Notes: generated by a model not told the origin, from the letters alone. DNA of 61,361 nucleotides from a virus (IMGVR_UViG_3300030333_005476:1-61361), one strand, 5' to 3'; shown: positions 13,570 to 22,245, numbered from the stretch's first letter. A program made the numbers and translations.

Positions 13570-15354
13570 ATGAGTACCCAAGACGCCTCGCAACAAAAAA
13601 ACAGGGTAGTATACAATGTTCAAGACCTGTTCTTCGGACTGCGTAGCGGAGAAATTAATTCTCCTTACGTTACTGGCTCCAACGGAGAAGAAGTAGAAAT
13701 CCTCAAAAGGATTCATAAAGTACAAAGTGTTTCCTATGATTTTCAAGTCCAACGCCAAGACATAGGCGTTTTAGGCAAATCTAACTTCGACGAAAACATA
13801 GTAACCAATCCACCCGATATTAATGTAACAGTAACCCACTCATTGGAGGGCCTAAACAATGAGCAGAAAATGGGCTTTAACGTTTTAACTATCGGTTCTT
13901 CAACGGCGGCTAATAAAGAGTTTTCTTTTCCTTTTATGGATGGAAAAATTAAGCAGCAGAATATTTATTTAGCGGTCAATCAAGACAGTTCCGACATTAG
14001 GGAGACCCAAAGACCTGCCGTCCAAATATCCAACTTGATCGGCTCGGGTAGGTTTAGAGAGTTGTCTCACGAGGGCACGCAAAACATGGGGCTGATTGTC
14101 TTCCAAAATTGTTACGCTTCAAATTACTCAATGGACGTAACCTTGGGTAGCTTTCCGAAAGCGGACGTCTCGTTTTTGTCAGACAACGTGATCTATTTAA
14201 ACTCTGCGTCTGGGCAGTACGTGCCTTGGCTGGACACTAAAACAGCTACATCATACAATAAGAAAAATAATATAGGCGGCGATACTGAGTTTATTGTTCC
14301 GGGTAACTTCACCAGAGAGAACCCGCATTTTAATCCTAATTATACATTTAAACCCTCCGACGCGCAATTTACAATATCCACTAGAACTTCGCCTCAAGAT
14401 ACTTTGCAGAAGTGGGATTTTGAAAACGACACCCTGTTGACAAGCCACGTAGGAACCCAATCTATAGACTCATCAAACTCCTACATAGGAACCAAGTCGT
14501 TAAAAATTGAGACTCAGGCATCCGCTCAAGACGGTGCTAGGGGTAGCGTAAAAACAACTCTCCCATCAATGGAAATTAATAAGGCTTACGTATTTACTAT
14601 GTACGTCAAAACGGATAGCACTAGCGATATAGACGTTACTATCTCGGCTAAAAATGCTGATGGCTCCACTAATGAGTTCAACACGCATGAGACTGTAAAA
14701 TTTAATGATGGATGGACGAAGATAAAGAAAACATTTACGCTGACTTCTTATAAAGATACTTTATTTATCTCTACTACGGCTGCAAACGTAAACCTATGGA
14801 TTGACGAATTAGTTTTGGCCAGAGAGCCAGAGAATCCGCCTCTTAAATTTCATACCGATTTGATGCAATCATTTCAGCTTAACATACCTTTGAATAGGCA
14901 AAATATTTCATGCATGGGTCATAAGTATTATGCAGATAGATCACTTAGTTTACCCGTTAAAACTACTTACTCTATTAATATGTTGTCTCAGGATTTAGAG
15001 TTTCCTGTAACCGTAGAAGGAGAGGATAGGCGCGGCAACTTCCTAGACAACCTAAGGAAAGATGAGGAGTACGATGTATTTTTAACATTTATAGACAGTG
15101 GAGCAAGAGAGGGCATGAAGTTCAGAATACTAGGCAGCAAATTCGAAGGGGTTAGTTATGGACTAGACGTTGACGCACCAAAGACCACGACAATTAACTT
15201 TAGCATGTCAAATGATTATGATTATAATCGGAGTGTAATATCAGCAGAGGGCCGAGGCCTATTTATCCTTGACTTCTTGGTGAATGACTCCTTAATACCT
15301 TTAACAGATGATGACGGCAATACTTTTGCTGATCAGTATCCATTTAACTTTTAA
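13570..15354 (+). CDS. Tail-tube-like protein with inserted carbohydrate-binding-like domain
   Basis: 594-aa virion protein. Its N-terminal part (IHKVQSVSYDFQVQRQDIG) and C-terminal part (SFQLNIPLNRQNISCMG, then FPVTV and TINFSMS) align with matching segments of the major tail tube protein at 55031-56212, so the two share ancestry. Between them, residues about 274-420 form an insert typical of CBM4/9-like jelly rolls: WDFENDTL, GTKSLKIET, AYVFTMYVKTDS, DGWTKIKKTFTLT and NLWIDELVLA. It lies between portal and fibre gene with a 2-base gap to each neighbour side. Possible role: tail-tip or neck component that binds surface glycans (inference). Confidence 0.7.
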   Translation: MSTQDASQQKNRVVYNVQDLFFGLRSGEINSPYVTGSNGEEVEILKRIHKVQSVSYDFQVQRQDIGVLGKSNFDENIVTNPPDINVTVTHSLEGLNNEQKMGFNVLTIGSSTAANKEFSFPFMDGKIKQQNIYLAVNQDSSDIRETQRPAVQISNLIGSGRFRELSHEGTQNMGLIVFQNCYASNYSMDVTLGSFPKADVSFLSDNVIYLNSASGQYVPWLDTKTATSYNKKNNIGGDTEFIVPGNFTRENPHFNPNYTFKPSDAQFTISTRTSPQDTLQKWDFENDTLLTSHVGTQSIDSSNSYIGTKSLKIETQASAQDGARGSVKTTLPSMEINKAYVFTMYVKTDSTSDIDVTISAKNADGSTNEFNTHETVKFNDGWTKIKKTFTLTSYKDTLFISTTAANVNLWIDELVLAREPENPPLKFHTDLMQSFQLNIPLNRQNISCMGHKYYADRSLSLPVKTTYSINMLSQDLEFPVTVEGEDRRGNFLDNLRKDEEYDVFLTFIDSGAREGMKFRILGSKFEGVSYGLDVDAPKTTTINFSMSNDYDYNRSVISAEGRGLFILDFLVNDSLIPLTDDDGNTFADQYPFNF

Positions 15355-15356
15355 CT

Positions 15357-18300
15357 ATGGCTATTAAAATTAGAAACGTAGAAAATTTGACGCTCGGTAA
15401 ACCCGATACTGGAGCGGCTAATAGTAATGTAGCTATAGGTATAGAGGCCGTGGATACCACGGAGTTTGAGCTTGCAATATCAAGACCTATTCAAGAGCAA
15501 AAATTTCAATTCGCTATCAACAACGAAGGCGTGGCTGATGGAACTAATTACGGCGGCATCGCGTTTACTCAGGGGGCTTCTGCTGAAACCATCATGGCTT
15601 CGATCAAAGTGGACTATACTGATACTGATAATTATCCCAATTTAGTATTTGGCACTAGGAGTACAAGTGACGCTTTAACTATACTAGATGATGGAAGCGT
15701 CAGCACTAATGGCCGTCTTGACGTTAACCATGAGACGGTAAAGCTGTATAATAGCGCAAACACTAACAATACTTATTTCTTTGCCGAAAATACTGGCGCT
15801 GGTAACGCTGGCTTAAAATTAAAAAACAGTCAAGGCGAATTTACCATTATTGCTAATGATAGACTGAGGTTTATAAGTGATGATAGCCCGACTACTGAAG
15901 TGCTGTCTCTTCACCCAAATGGAAATGTTGGCATAGGCACGGGGTCAAGTACGGCTGACGATATTCTACACGTTAATAAATCGGGTGGCGCAGTGCTTAG
16001 ATTAACCGATAGCGCTGCAAGTTCTGACGGAGACAAGATTGCTTCAATCCAAGCTGCGGTTGGTACTGGAACGTTTTTTGCGGGAATTAACTTTTATAGG
16101 CACGATGCGAATGATGGAGAAATTAGACTAAGACAAAAAGTGGCGAACACAAATACCGATGTGATGACATTGGTTGATGGGAAAGTTGGCATAGGCACGG
16201 GGTCGAATACGCCGCAGCAAACATTAGATGTTCGAGGCAACGCAAATTTCGAAGCAACAAACGCAAACATTACAATCAATGCAACCTCATCTTATCCGTT
16301 TATCAACTTTGAGGAGAACGGTACGATTAGATTCCAGCAAGCGTATGATGTTGCAAATGATTTAGCGTATTTTGTATGTAATCAAAGTAATTCGGAAATG
16401 TGGTTTGGCGTTAATAACGCTGAAGTAATGAGACTAAGTGATGGCAAAGTTGGCATAGGCACGGGGTCAAACGCGCCCTTAGACAAGCTTAACGTCTGGG
16501 GAGACCAAATCAGCGTTAGCCAAAACATAGTTTCGAGCTCTACATATGACTGGTTGGCTTTACGAAGCAATAGAACCATTGATGATTACGGAGGTCTTAA
16601 CGCGGAATATGCAAAATTGTATTTTAAGAGTATAACAGGTAGTCATTATTCTGGTTCTTTACATTTTTCAATAAAACAAGGAATTAATTCTTCTGCCGCG
16701 ATGACAGACGTAATGTCTCTGTGGCACAACGGAAAAGTTGGCATAGGCACGGGGGCAAATACGCCAAACGAAATATTACATGTAATGGCCGCTGGGTCGG
16801 GTTCATCGGGATATAATAGTGCTGTGGAAAGAGGTATACTAATTACTGATAATTTGGGGCCACGACTTGTTTTCGAAGACATTGGCGAAGGCGTTGGCGA
16901 TAAGGTTATCTCTTTGAGAAATGAAGACCAATGTTTGAAAATTGCCTCGATGTCGGATTCTGGAAGCGCTTATGATGTTGATAATATACTGGTAGTTCAC
17001 AGGGATGGAAATGTTGGCATAGGCACGGGGTCAAGCGCGCTGACAGAAGAATTAGAAGTTGACGGAACAGTTAAAGCTACATTATTCAAAGGCCAATTTC
17101 AAGGCGGCGGTGGCGCTGGTGGTGGAGGTCGAGCGATATTCAACGCTCAAGACAATATAGAAAACGGCAATTTAGAAATCTTTACGAACGGCAATACAGA
17201 AAACGGTGGTGATGCCGTTACGTTTGTTACCGATAATAATACCTCTTCTCCTTACGGTAAAGTAGCTAGAGTAGACAGCCTATACGAAAAACAAGCTGTT
17301 GATTTTATTCCGGTTCAGCCGGGCGTTGCTTTAGAAGGCGAAATTTGGTATAGCATTCCATCCAACGATAACGGCGCGCAAGGAAGTATATTTTTTGGAA
17401 TATCTCGATACGATAAAGATAAAAAACTTATATCTGGAAACGTTGGTCTTAGTTATTTTGCTAGTCAAACTCAAGTCAAAGATAGTAATTGGCATAAAGT
17501 CAGCGGCAACATAACTCTACCCACTTCTCATACCCCTTACAACGGTTCTGACGGGGGGCCTGTTAGATACATCAAACCCTACGTCATAGTTAACTATAGC
17601 GGAGGCACTCAAGCTGTAAGCTTTGGCGGTATGTATATCGCCAGAAGAAAAGCCATTACGATTGGGGCAACTCAAACTCTGGGAAGCGAAACTCCGGGTC
17701 AATTAATAGCAGAAACAAATAGCTTTACTAGAAGCTCTGACCTTTTCACGTTCAACGGGAAGATTTCTCAACACCTCCACGAACAGCAAACAGGAGCGGG
17801 AGAATGTAACTGTTGGACGCTTAAAGATATAGACCCATTGATAACATATGATAGTAATAATAATCCTACTTCTGGATTTAACATTACCCCAGAGACTTCA
17901 AACCATGACGTTGCAATCATTGGCAGCGAAAACCAAACTCCAGTTCTTAAAATAAACAAAGAAGGTTTAATTGTTGGCTTTGGAGTTAGAAATACAGTCG
18001 GCACAGGTTCCTCTGGAGGAGTAACCGCCGCTAAGCTAGTTACAAGCGGTGAGCTTTATACGAACGCTACGTTTGGTAGTCAAGTAGAAGACAATATTAC
18101 TCCAGTAAATGGTAAAATTACTTTAAACTTATTCCTTAAAGACTCTGCTTTTGCCTCGGCTGACCATAATCATAATGCCAGTTACGGCGGAAGTCTTGCG
18201 GTAGGCTCTGGAGCAAACGCAAACAAGATTGGGCTTCTCGCCGCAGATGGCACCACCACCTTGGGAAGTTACATTACCGTTCCTTACGCGACCACGGCTG

Positions 18301-19649
18301 GCTCCGCAAATGGAGGAGCAGCAGACACTTTATCAACAATAGACTCTGAAGTAGATGCAGATCATTACTTAACTTTCGTTAACAGCAATAACTCTAGTGC
18401 AACTTACGAATCATTTTATACAGATGGTGGCATAAAGTACAACCCGAACAAAAATAAACTAACCGTTGACAAAATAAAATGCGATACAAATTTAGCCACA
18501 GCAGCTAACACAACAACTACCGCTTTAAAACATATAATTGGTAAGGTAGATGGGGGCACCGTTCATTATGACTTTACTGATGGTCAGGTTAAAACTTTCT
18601 TGGGCCTTGGAAGCATGGCTTATGAAGCTACTGGGAACTACTATACTAAAACCGCCGCAAACACCGCTTTCGCCGCTGCTTCTCATAATCACGATAGCAG
18701 GTATTATACAGAAACAGAAATAGACACTAAAATCTCCACGCTTAATACTTCCATAGGCGGCAAACAAGCTACAATCACTGGCGGAGCAACGACGATCACG
18801 GGAAGCAACCTCACAGCAAGCAGAGCTTTAGTTTCTAACTCTAGCGGCAAGGTTGCGGTTAGCGACGTGACATCAACAGAGCTGGGATATTTAGATGGAG
18901 TTACATCGGCGGTACAAACGCAATTAAACTCTTTAGGCGCTAGCATTTCAACCAACGCAACGAATATCTCCAGCAACGATACAGATATCAGTAATTTATC
19001 AACCAACAAACAAGACGCTTTAGGCAATACGTCGTCTGTGTCAATAAGTGATTTAACAGCCGTCAAGACGCTTACTTGGCCCCCAGCATGTTGCCCGCCC
19101 GACCCACAACACACAATGAATGACGTTGGGATTAAGGCTTTCAGCATAGCGCCTTATGGAACACTTAGTCGACCTTCGTTTAGGCAAATGCCAAGCACCT
19201 TTAGAACCGTTGATGGCTCTGTGCTTGGCCTTCACAATAGTAATGCTTTAGGATATACCGTAGCGTGGCATTGGGCTTATATTAATAATATACAAACCGT
19301 TTTGCCTGTTCTGGAAATGTCCGATAGGAGAGAGAAAGAAAATATAGAGCCAATACATTTAGGTTTAGACTTTGTTAATAAATTAAATCCTGTTTCTTAT
19401 CATTTAAAAAGCGCCGAGACTCCCAGAAAACAACTGGGTTTGATAGCTGATGAAGTCGTAGAGGCTTTGGATGAATACGGAGAAGGAATAGATAAAGAGT
19501 CCATAGTTTACGAAATACCAAAAGGCTCTCCAAATTCCCGCATGGCGGTAGGTTATACAGATTTGATAGCCCCACTTATTAAATCGGTGCAAGAGCTTTC
19601 AGCCAAGGTGGAAAGCTTGCAAAGCAGAATAGAGGAGCTGGAAAAATAA
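15357..19649 (+). CDS. Tail fibre with S74 intramolecular chaperone
   Basis: 1430-aa fibre. Residues 180-570 carry five VGIGTGS turns spaced 85-96 residues apart, with beta-rich modules between. Then comes a Gly hinge (QGGGGAGGGG, ~580), a beta domain and later SGKVAVSDVTSTELGYLDGV-type fibre repeats. The C-terminus is a peptidase S74 chaperone: SDRREKENI places the self-cleavage Ser at 1322 and Lys at 1327, followed by LNPVSYHLK and a terminal coiled coil (VQELSAKVESLQSRIEELEK). In known S74 proteins the chaperone trimerises the fibre and is then released. Probable receptor-binding protein. Confidence 0.88.
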   Translation: MAIKIRNVENLTLGKPDTGAANSNVAIGIEAVDTTEFELAISRPIQEQKFQFAINNEGVADGTNYGGIAFTQGASAETIMASIKVDYTDTDNYPNLVFGTRSTSDALTILDDGSVSTNGRLDVNHETVKLYNSANTNNTYFFAENTGAGNAGLKLKNSQGEFTIIANDRLRFISDDSPTTEVLSLHPNGNVGIGTGSSTADDILHVNKSGGAVLRLTDSAASSDGDKIASIQAAVGTGTFFAGINFYRHDANDGEIRLRQKVANTNTDVMTLVDGKVGIGTGSNTPQQTLDVRGNANFEATNANITINATSSYPFINFEENGTIRFQQAYDVANDLAYFVCNQSNSEMWFGVNNAEVMRLSDGKVGIGTGSNAPLDKLNVWGDQISVSQNIVSSSTYDWLALRSNRTIDDYGGLNAEYAKLYFKSITGSHYSGSLHFSIKQGINSSAAMTDVMSLWHNGKVGIGTGANTPNEILHVMAAGSGSSGYNSAVERGILITDNLGPRLVFEDIGEGVGDKVISLRNEDQCLKIASMSDSGSAYDVDNILVVHRDGNVGIGTGSSALTEELEVDGTVKATLFKGQFQGGGGAGGGGRAIFNAQDNIENGNLEIFTNGNTENGGDAVTFVTDNNTSSPYGKVARVDSLYEKQAVDFIPVQPGVALEGEIWYSIPSNDNGAQGSIFFGISRYDKDKKLISGNVGLSYFASQTQVKDSNWHKVSGNITLPTSHTPYNGSDGGPVRYIKPYVIVNYSGGTQAVSFGGMYIARRKAITIGATQTLGSETPGQLIAETNSFTRSSDLFTFNGKISQHLHEQQTGAGECNCWTLKDIDPLITYDSNNNPTSGFNITPETSNHDVAIIGSENQTPVLKINKEGLIVGFGVRNTVGTGSSGGVTAAKLVTSGELYTNATFGSQVEDNITPVNGKITLNLFLKDSAFASADHNHNASYGGSLAVGSGANANKIGLLAADGTTTLGSYITVPYATTAGSANGGAADTLSTIDSEVDADHYLTFVNSNNSSATYESFYTDGGIKYNPNKNKLTVDKIKCDTNLATAANTTTTALKHIIGKVDGGTVHYDFTDGQVKTFLGLGSMAYEATGNYYTKTAANTAFAAASHNHDSRYYTETEIDTKISTLNTSIGGKQATITGGATTITGSNLTASRALVSNSSGKVAVSDVTSTELGYLDGVTSAVQTQLNSLGASISTNATNISSNDTDISNLSTNKQDALGNTSSVSISDLTAVKTLTWPPACCPPDPQHTMNDVGIKAFSIAPYGTLSRPSFRQMPSTFRTVDGSVLGLHNSNALGYTVAWHWAYINNIQTVLPVLEMSDRREKENIEPIHLGLDFVNKLNPVSYHLKSAETPRKQLGLIADEVVEALDEYGEGIDKESIVYEIPKGSPNSRMAVGYTDLIAPLIKSVQELSAKVESLQSRIEELEK
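15927..17034 (+). repeat. Five dispersed 22-bp repeats in fibre gene
   Basis: GTTGGCATAGGCACGGGG plus four bases recurs almost unchanged at 15927, 16185, 16449, 16737 and 17013, each encoding VGIGTGS or VGIGTGA. Nucleotide identity beyond what the protein requires suggests recent copying or recombination between modules. Confidence 0.75.
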
Positions 19650-19650
19650 T

Positions 19651-19678
19651 TTGCATTTTCAATTATTTGTGGTATAAT
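19651..19678 (+). promoter_or_regulatory. Sigma70-like promoter for gene 19685
   Basis: TTGCAT (19651-19656), 16 bases, TATAAT (19673-19678), then 6 bases to the ATG: another leaderless arrangement. It starts 1 base after the fibre gene's stop. Confidence 0.65.
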
Positions 19679-19684
19679 TAGTAT

Positions 19685-19873
19685 ATGAGCGAAGAGAATA
19701 CAAACACCGAGCAGACCACTGAACAAAACGAAGTTCCTAAGGAGCTAACCACAGAGCAATCTTTGAACTTGCTTGTCAACCTCGCCCGACAGAGCAAGCT
19801 CTCTTATGACGAACACGCAATTGTTGATAGGGCTGTTCGGAACCTATCTGAAGCGTTAAATCTCAAGACGTAG
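19685..19873 (+). CDS. Small hypothetical protein (62 aa), leaderless
   Basis: 62-aa acidic protein: a disordered Glu/Thr/Asn N-terminus (SEENTNTEQTTEQNEVPKE) followed by two helices (LNLLVNLARQSKLSYDEHAIVDRAVRNLSEAL). No family recognised. It is a single-gene unit with its own promoter and terminator and no Shine-Dalgarno. Confidence 0.6.
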   Translation: MSEENTNTEQTTEQNEVPKELTTEQSLNLLVNLARQSKLSYDEHAIVDRAVRNLSEALNLKT

Positions 19874-19883
19874 AGTCGGCAGA

Positions 19884-19937
19884 TTTAGGTCATAAGAACC
19901 TAAACGTCCCGTTTATTCTATAGACGGGGCGTTTTTT
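19884..19937 (+). terminator. Double hairpin with intrinsic terminator
   Basis: Hairpin A: TTTAGGT (19884-19890) with ACCTAAA (19898-19904), 7-base loop. Hairpin B: AACGTCCCG... with ...GACGGGGCGTT (19903-19932), followed by TTTTTT. The two share bases 19903-19904, so A could compete with B. Confidence 0.75.
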
Positions 19938-19939
19938 GT

Positions 19940-19945
19940 GTGTAA
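19940..19945 (+). promoter_or_regulatory. GTGTAA box before gene 19965
   Basis: TTGTGTGTAACC directly after the T-run of the terminator and 19 bases before the next ATG, so it is well placed as a new promoter. Confidence 0.5.
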
Positions 19946-19964
19946 CCCAAAATAGAGGAACCTT

Positions 19965-20294
19965 ATGAAAATTATCGAAAACTCTTGGAATTGGGTAAAA
20001 AACCACGTCGAAGCAATTAATTTCGGAGTGGTTCTTTTTGTTTTGGGATTCGTAGTTTGGCTCAGCGTCCACATAGTCAGCGTAGAATCTCAACTCAGAA
20101 AAGAGAATCAGTTCTTAAGAGAAAATCTAATAAGAATGGAGCAGAACCTTGGTGGAGCAGTCAGACACATAAACGAGCAAGAGACAGTAATCAGAAATCA
20201 AGGCGCTGTAATACAAAACCAGCAAGAAGGCATAAGAAAGCTAATTGAAAGAATAAACAACCTAACCGCGCTGTTAAATGGTAATTATACATAA
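19965..20294 (+). CDS. Membrane-anchored coiled-coil protein
   Basis: 109-aa protein. Residues 18-40 (INFGVVLFVLGFVVWLSVHIV) form a single N-terminal membrane helix, and residues 42-105 a long coiled coil with an IRNQGAVIQNQQEGI heptad pattern. This is the topology of an inner-membrane spanin or a small membrane scaffold, but no lipoprotein partner overlaps it, so the lysis role is only a possibility. Good ribosome site (AGAGGAA) 8 bases before the ATG. Confidence 0.6.
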   Translation: MKIIENSWNWVKNHVEAINFGVVLFVLGFVVWLSVHIVSVESQLRKENQFLRENLIRMEQNLGGAVRHINEQETVIRNQGAVIQNQQEGIRKLIERINNLTALLNGNYT

Positions 20295-20318
20295 TTTTTT
20301 ATAATTATATTGAATTGC

Positions 20319-20324
20319 GTGTAA
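20319..20324 (+). promoter_or_regulatory. GTGTAA box before gene 20342
   Basis: TGCGTGTAAAATA, 17 bases upstream of the ATG at 20342, in a 47-base AT-rich gap. Confidence 0.5.
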
Positions 20325-20341
20325 AATAAATAAGCCTAACA

Positions 20342-20854
20342 ATGAAGGAGATCGAATACGAATTTGAGCAAACAAACAATGTCACTCAGAGCGAGGAGAT
20401 TGTATTCGTACCAGAGCGTCGCAAAGACGGCTCTGAAGAAAAGGCTATAGAGTTCTCTAAAAAGGTGTTGGCCTTCCTAGAGGAAGAAGTCAAAAACTTC
20501 AATTCAAAAAACGACAAAAGAATAAAACTATCCCAAGCTAGAAAAATGTACTGCTTGGGCGCTAGGCTCCAATCCGAAAATAAAGAGCATACAATTAACG
20601 AATGGGGACTAGCTAGAGTTAACTTATTTTTGAGAATTATCGCGGGGAATATCGAAGAACTAAATTTGGATATAAGCAAAAAAACCTCTTACAATAAATT
20701 GATGGATATTACAGACCATCTTATACCTTCTACGGATGACTTGCGCAAAGCCAAGCAAGATTCAATAGACCATGATTTGGACTATCACTACGAAGATATA
20801 GAGGAGCTATACATAGAGGAACCTAGTGGTTCTTATTATATAGATTATAGTTAA
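20342..20854 (+). CDS. Hypothetical protein (170 aa)
   Basis: 170-aa acidic protein, mainly helical, with a central basic stretch (KNDKRIKLSQARKMYCLGARL) and a very acidic, Tyr-rich C-terminus (DLDYHYEDIEELYIEE). No family recognised. It begins a new unit behind a GTGTAA box and leads into the serine protease gene 13 bases later. Confidence 0.6.
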   Translation: MKEIEYEFEQTNNVTQSEEIVFVPERRKDGSEEKAIEFSKKVLAFLEEEVKNFNSKNDKRIKLSQARKMYCLGARLQSENKEHTINEWGLARVNLFLRIIAGNIEELNLDISKKTSYNKLMDITDHLIPSTDDLRKAKQDSIDHDLDYHYEDIEELYIEEPSGSYYIDYS

Positions 20855-20867
20855 AAATTTTTGCATT

Positions 20868-21800
20868 ATGAAAAACATCATCGCATCACTCGTACTGGGC
20901 TTCGCCTTGCTGACTAGCTCTCATGCAGCCGAAGCAGATAACAAAACAGCAGAACATCTTCAAACCGTTTCTGTAACCATTAGATCGGAGGGACAATTTT
21001 CTAACGGAGAAGGTTCTGGAGTGATCTTCACCAGAAAAAATTCAAAAGGTGAATTGGTTAATTTTGTATGGACCGCAGCGCATGTTATCGACAACCTCAG
21101 AAAAGAAAGACAAGTGTTAGTTAATGGAGCCAAGAAAACTATCGTTGAATTTAAAGACCCGATGATTGTTAAAGAGATTCGACAGAACGGGCGCACCGTT
21201 GGCCGCTTGCAAATGGACGCAGAAGTTTTAAAGTATAGTGACGCCGATGATGGTCACGATCTAGCGCTACTTAGAGTCCGTAAAACAAATTTTGTAACCG
21301 ATACGGTTACCTTTTATCTCGACGATAAAATCCCAGGCCTAGGCACGGACCTTCTGCATGTTGGTTCTCTCCTAGGTCAAATGGGTGCAAATTCCATGAC
21401 TGATGGTATCTACTCTCAGCATGGAAGACTTATTAAAAGTTTAAACAAGTTTGTATTCGATCAAACAACTGTCACTGCTTTTCCAGGAAGTTCTGGCGGC
21501 GGTGTTTATCTTAAAGACGACGCAAGATACATCGGCATGTTGGTGCGAGGGGCTGGAGAAGGATTCAACCTAATCGTCCCAGTTCGTAGAATGAAAGATT
21601 ATTGCGAGAAGCATAAGATCATGTGGGCGTTAGACCCGAAAGTTAAAATGCCTTCAGAAGATGAGATTGCGAAGCAGCCTATCGAACATGAGCCAAAAAA
21701 AGAGAAGCTAGACACCACGGCTGACGAAGCTGAAGCCAAGAAGATGTTTCCGTTCATGCTTAGGGTGACCCCGAAGCACAAACTATTAATCCTAAAATAA
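20868..21800 (+). CDS. Periplasmic trypsin-like serine protease
   Basis: 310-aa secreted protease. A clear signal peptide (MKNIIASLVLGFALLTSSHA, cut near residue 20-23) is followed by a trypsin/HtrA-like fold: His72 in WTAAHVID, Asp131 in GHDLALLRV and Ser209 in PGSSGGG, i.e. the full triad in the right order. No PDZ domain follows; the C-terminus is a charged tail. It would act outside the cytoplasm. Possible roles are virion or receptor processing, or modification of the host envelope (inference). The next gene is a lipoprotein, 4 bases downstream, suggesting a common envelope function. Confidence 0.8.
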   Translation: MKNIIASLVLGFALLTSSHAAEADNKTAEHLQTVSVTIRSEGQFSNGEGSGVIFTRKNSKGELVNFVWTAAHVIDNLRKERQVLVNGAKKTIVEFKDPMIVKEIRQNGRTVGRLQMDAEVLKYSDADDGHDLALLRVRKTNFVTDTVTFYLDDKIPGLGTDLLHVGSLLGQMGANSMTDGIYSQHGRLIKSLNKFVFDQTTVTAFPGSSGGGVYLKDDARYIGMLVRGAGEGFNLIVPVRRMKDYCEKHKIMWALDPKVKMPSEDEIAKQPIEHEPKKEKLDTTADEAEAKKMFPFMLRVTPKHKLLILK

Positions 21801-21804
21801 AATT

Positions 21805-21948
21805 ATGAAAAAACTATTACTATTAGCCGCCTCCTTACTGTTTATCGGTTGCAACTGGGGATCAGACACTTGTAACTCTTGCTCTTGCGATGGTGCTTGT
21901 TGTGACTCAGGTCAATGCGATGCTCAGTGCGGTTGCGCTTGCGGTTGA
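21805..21948 (+). CDS. Very Cys-rich small lipoprotein
   Basis: 47-aa product starting MKKLLLLAASLLFIGC: a lipoprotein signal with Cys16 as the lipid-carrying residue. The mature 32 residues contain 10 Cys in pairs and clusters (CNSCSC, GACC, QCGCACG) with no other distinctive feature. The composition resembles a metallothionein or a disulfide-knotted peptide; metal binding is inference. The start has no strong ribosome site and lies 4 bases after the serine protease stop, so coupled expression is likely. An inverted repeat follows. Confidence 0.7.
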   Translation: MKKLLLLAASLLFIGCNWGSDTCNSCSCDGACCDSGQCDAQCGCACG

Positions 21949-21962
21949 ACTAAAAAAGAATA

Positions 21963-22001
21963 ACATGGGCGTGCCCCATGTATTAAAATAGCCTATTTTT
22001 T
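21963..22001 (+). terminator. Hairpins after the Cys-rich lipoprotein
   Basis: ACATGGG (21963-21969) pairs with CCCATGT (21975-21981). It is followed by AAAATA-GCC-TATTTT and a run of T, which together form a probable terminator. Confidence 0.55.
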
Positions 22002-22009
22002 GCTTTTGT

Positions 22010-22015
22010 GTGTAA
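22010..22015 (+). promoter_or_regulatory. GTGTAA box before capsid module
   Basis: TTTGTGTGTAAATAA right after the terminator-like hairpins; next start codons at 22037 and 22082. Confidence 0.5.
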
Positions 22016-22081
22016 ATAATTGCATAGGTTATAGCTATGCTTTTACGATGGCTTAAAAAAATTTTTACAAAAGGAAATATT

Positions 22082-22234
22082 ATGGAAGATGATATCAAAC
22101 ACCAAGATTTAGAGAATCTAGATGATAATCTAGAAGTTGAAGATACTGAAGAAACCGTAGAGGAAGTCGTCGAAGAGGCTCCCAAGAGCGGTGAAATGGT
22201 ATTCAGAAAAGGTAAATGGCGTAGAGTTAATTAG
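22082..22234 (+). CDS. Small acidic hypothetical protein (50 aa)
   Basis: 50-aa product starting MEDDIKHQDLENLDD: extremely acidic over the first 35 residues and basic at the end (VFRKGKWRRVN). No family recognised. The frame is open from 22037, but the ATG at 22082 has AAGGA with 6-base spacing, so it is preferred. It heads the capsid gene cluster. Confidence 0.6.
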   Translation: MEDDIKHQDLENLDDNLEVEDTEETVEEVVEEAPKSGEMVFRKGKWRRVN

Positions 22235-22245
22235 GGGAAATTGTC

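Noticed and set aside
15927-17034. Regularly spaced 22-bp repeats resembling a CRISPR array
   Set aside because: Spacing is 258-288 bases, repeats lie in frame within a coding region and encode VGIGTGS; no cas gene nearby.
18704-19147. 147-residue minus-strand open frame inside the fibre gene
   Set aside because: It is a shadow of the repetitive plus-strand fibre gene: hydrophobic low-complexity composition, no ribosome site, and the plus frame has clear fibre motifs.
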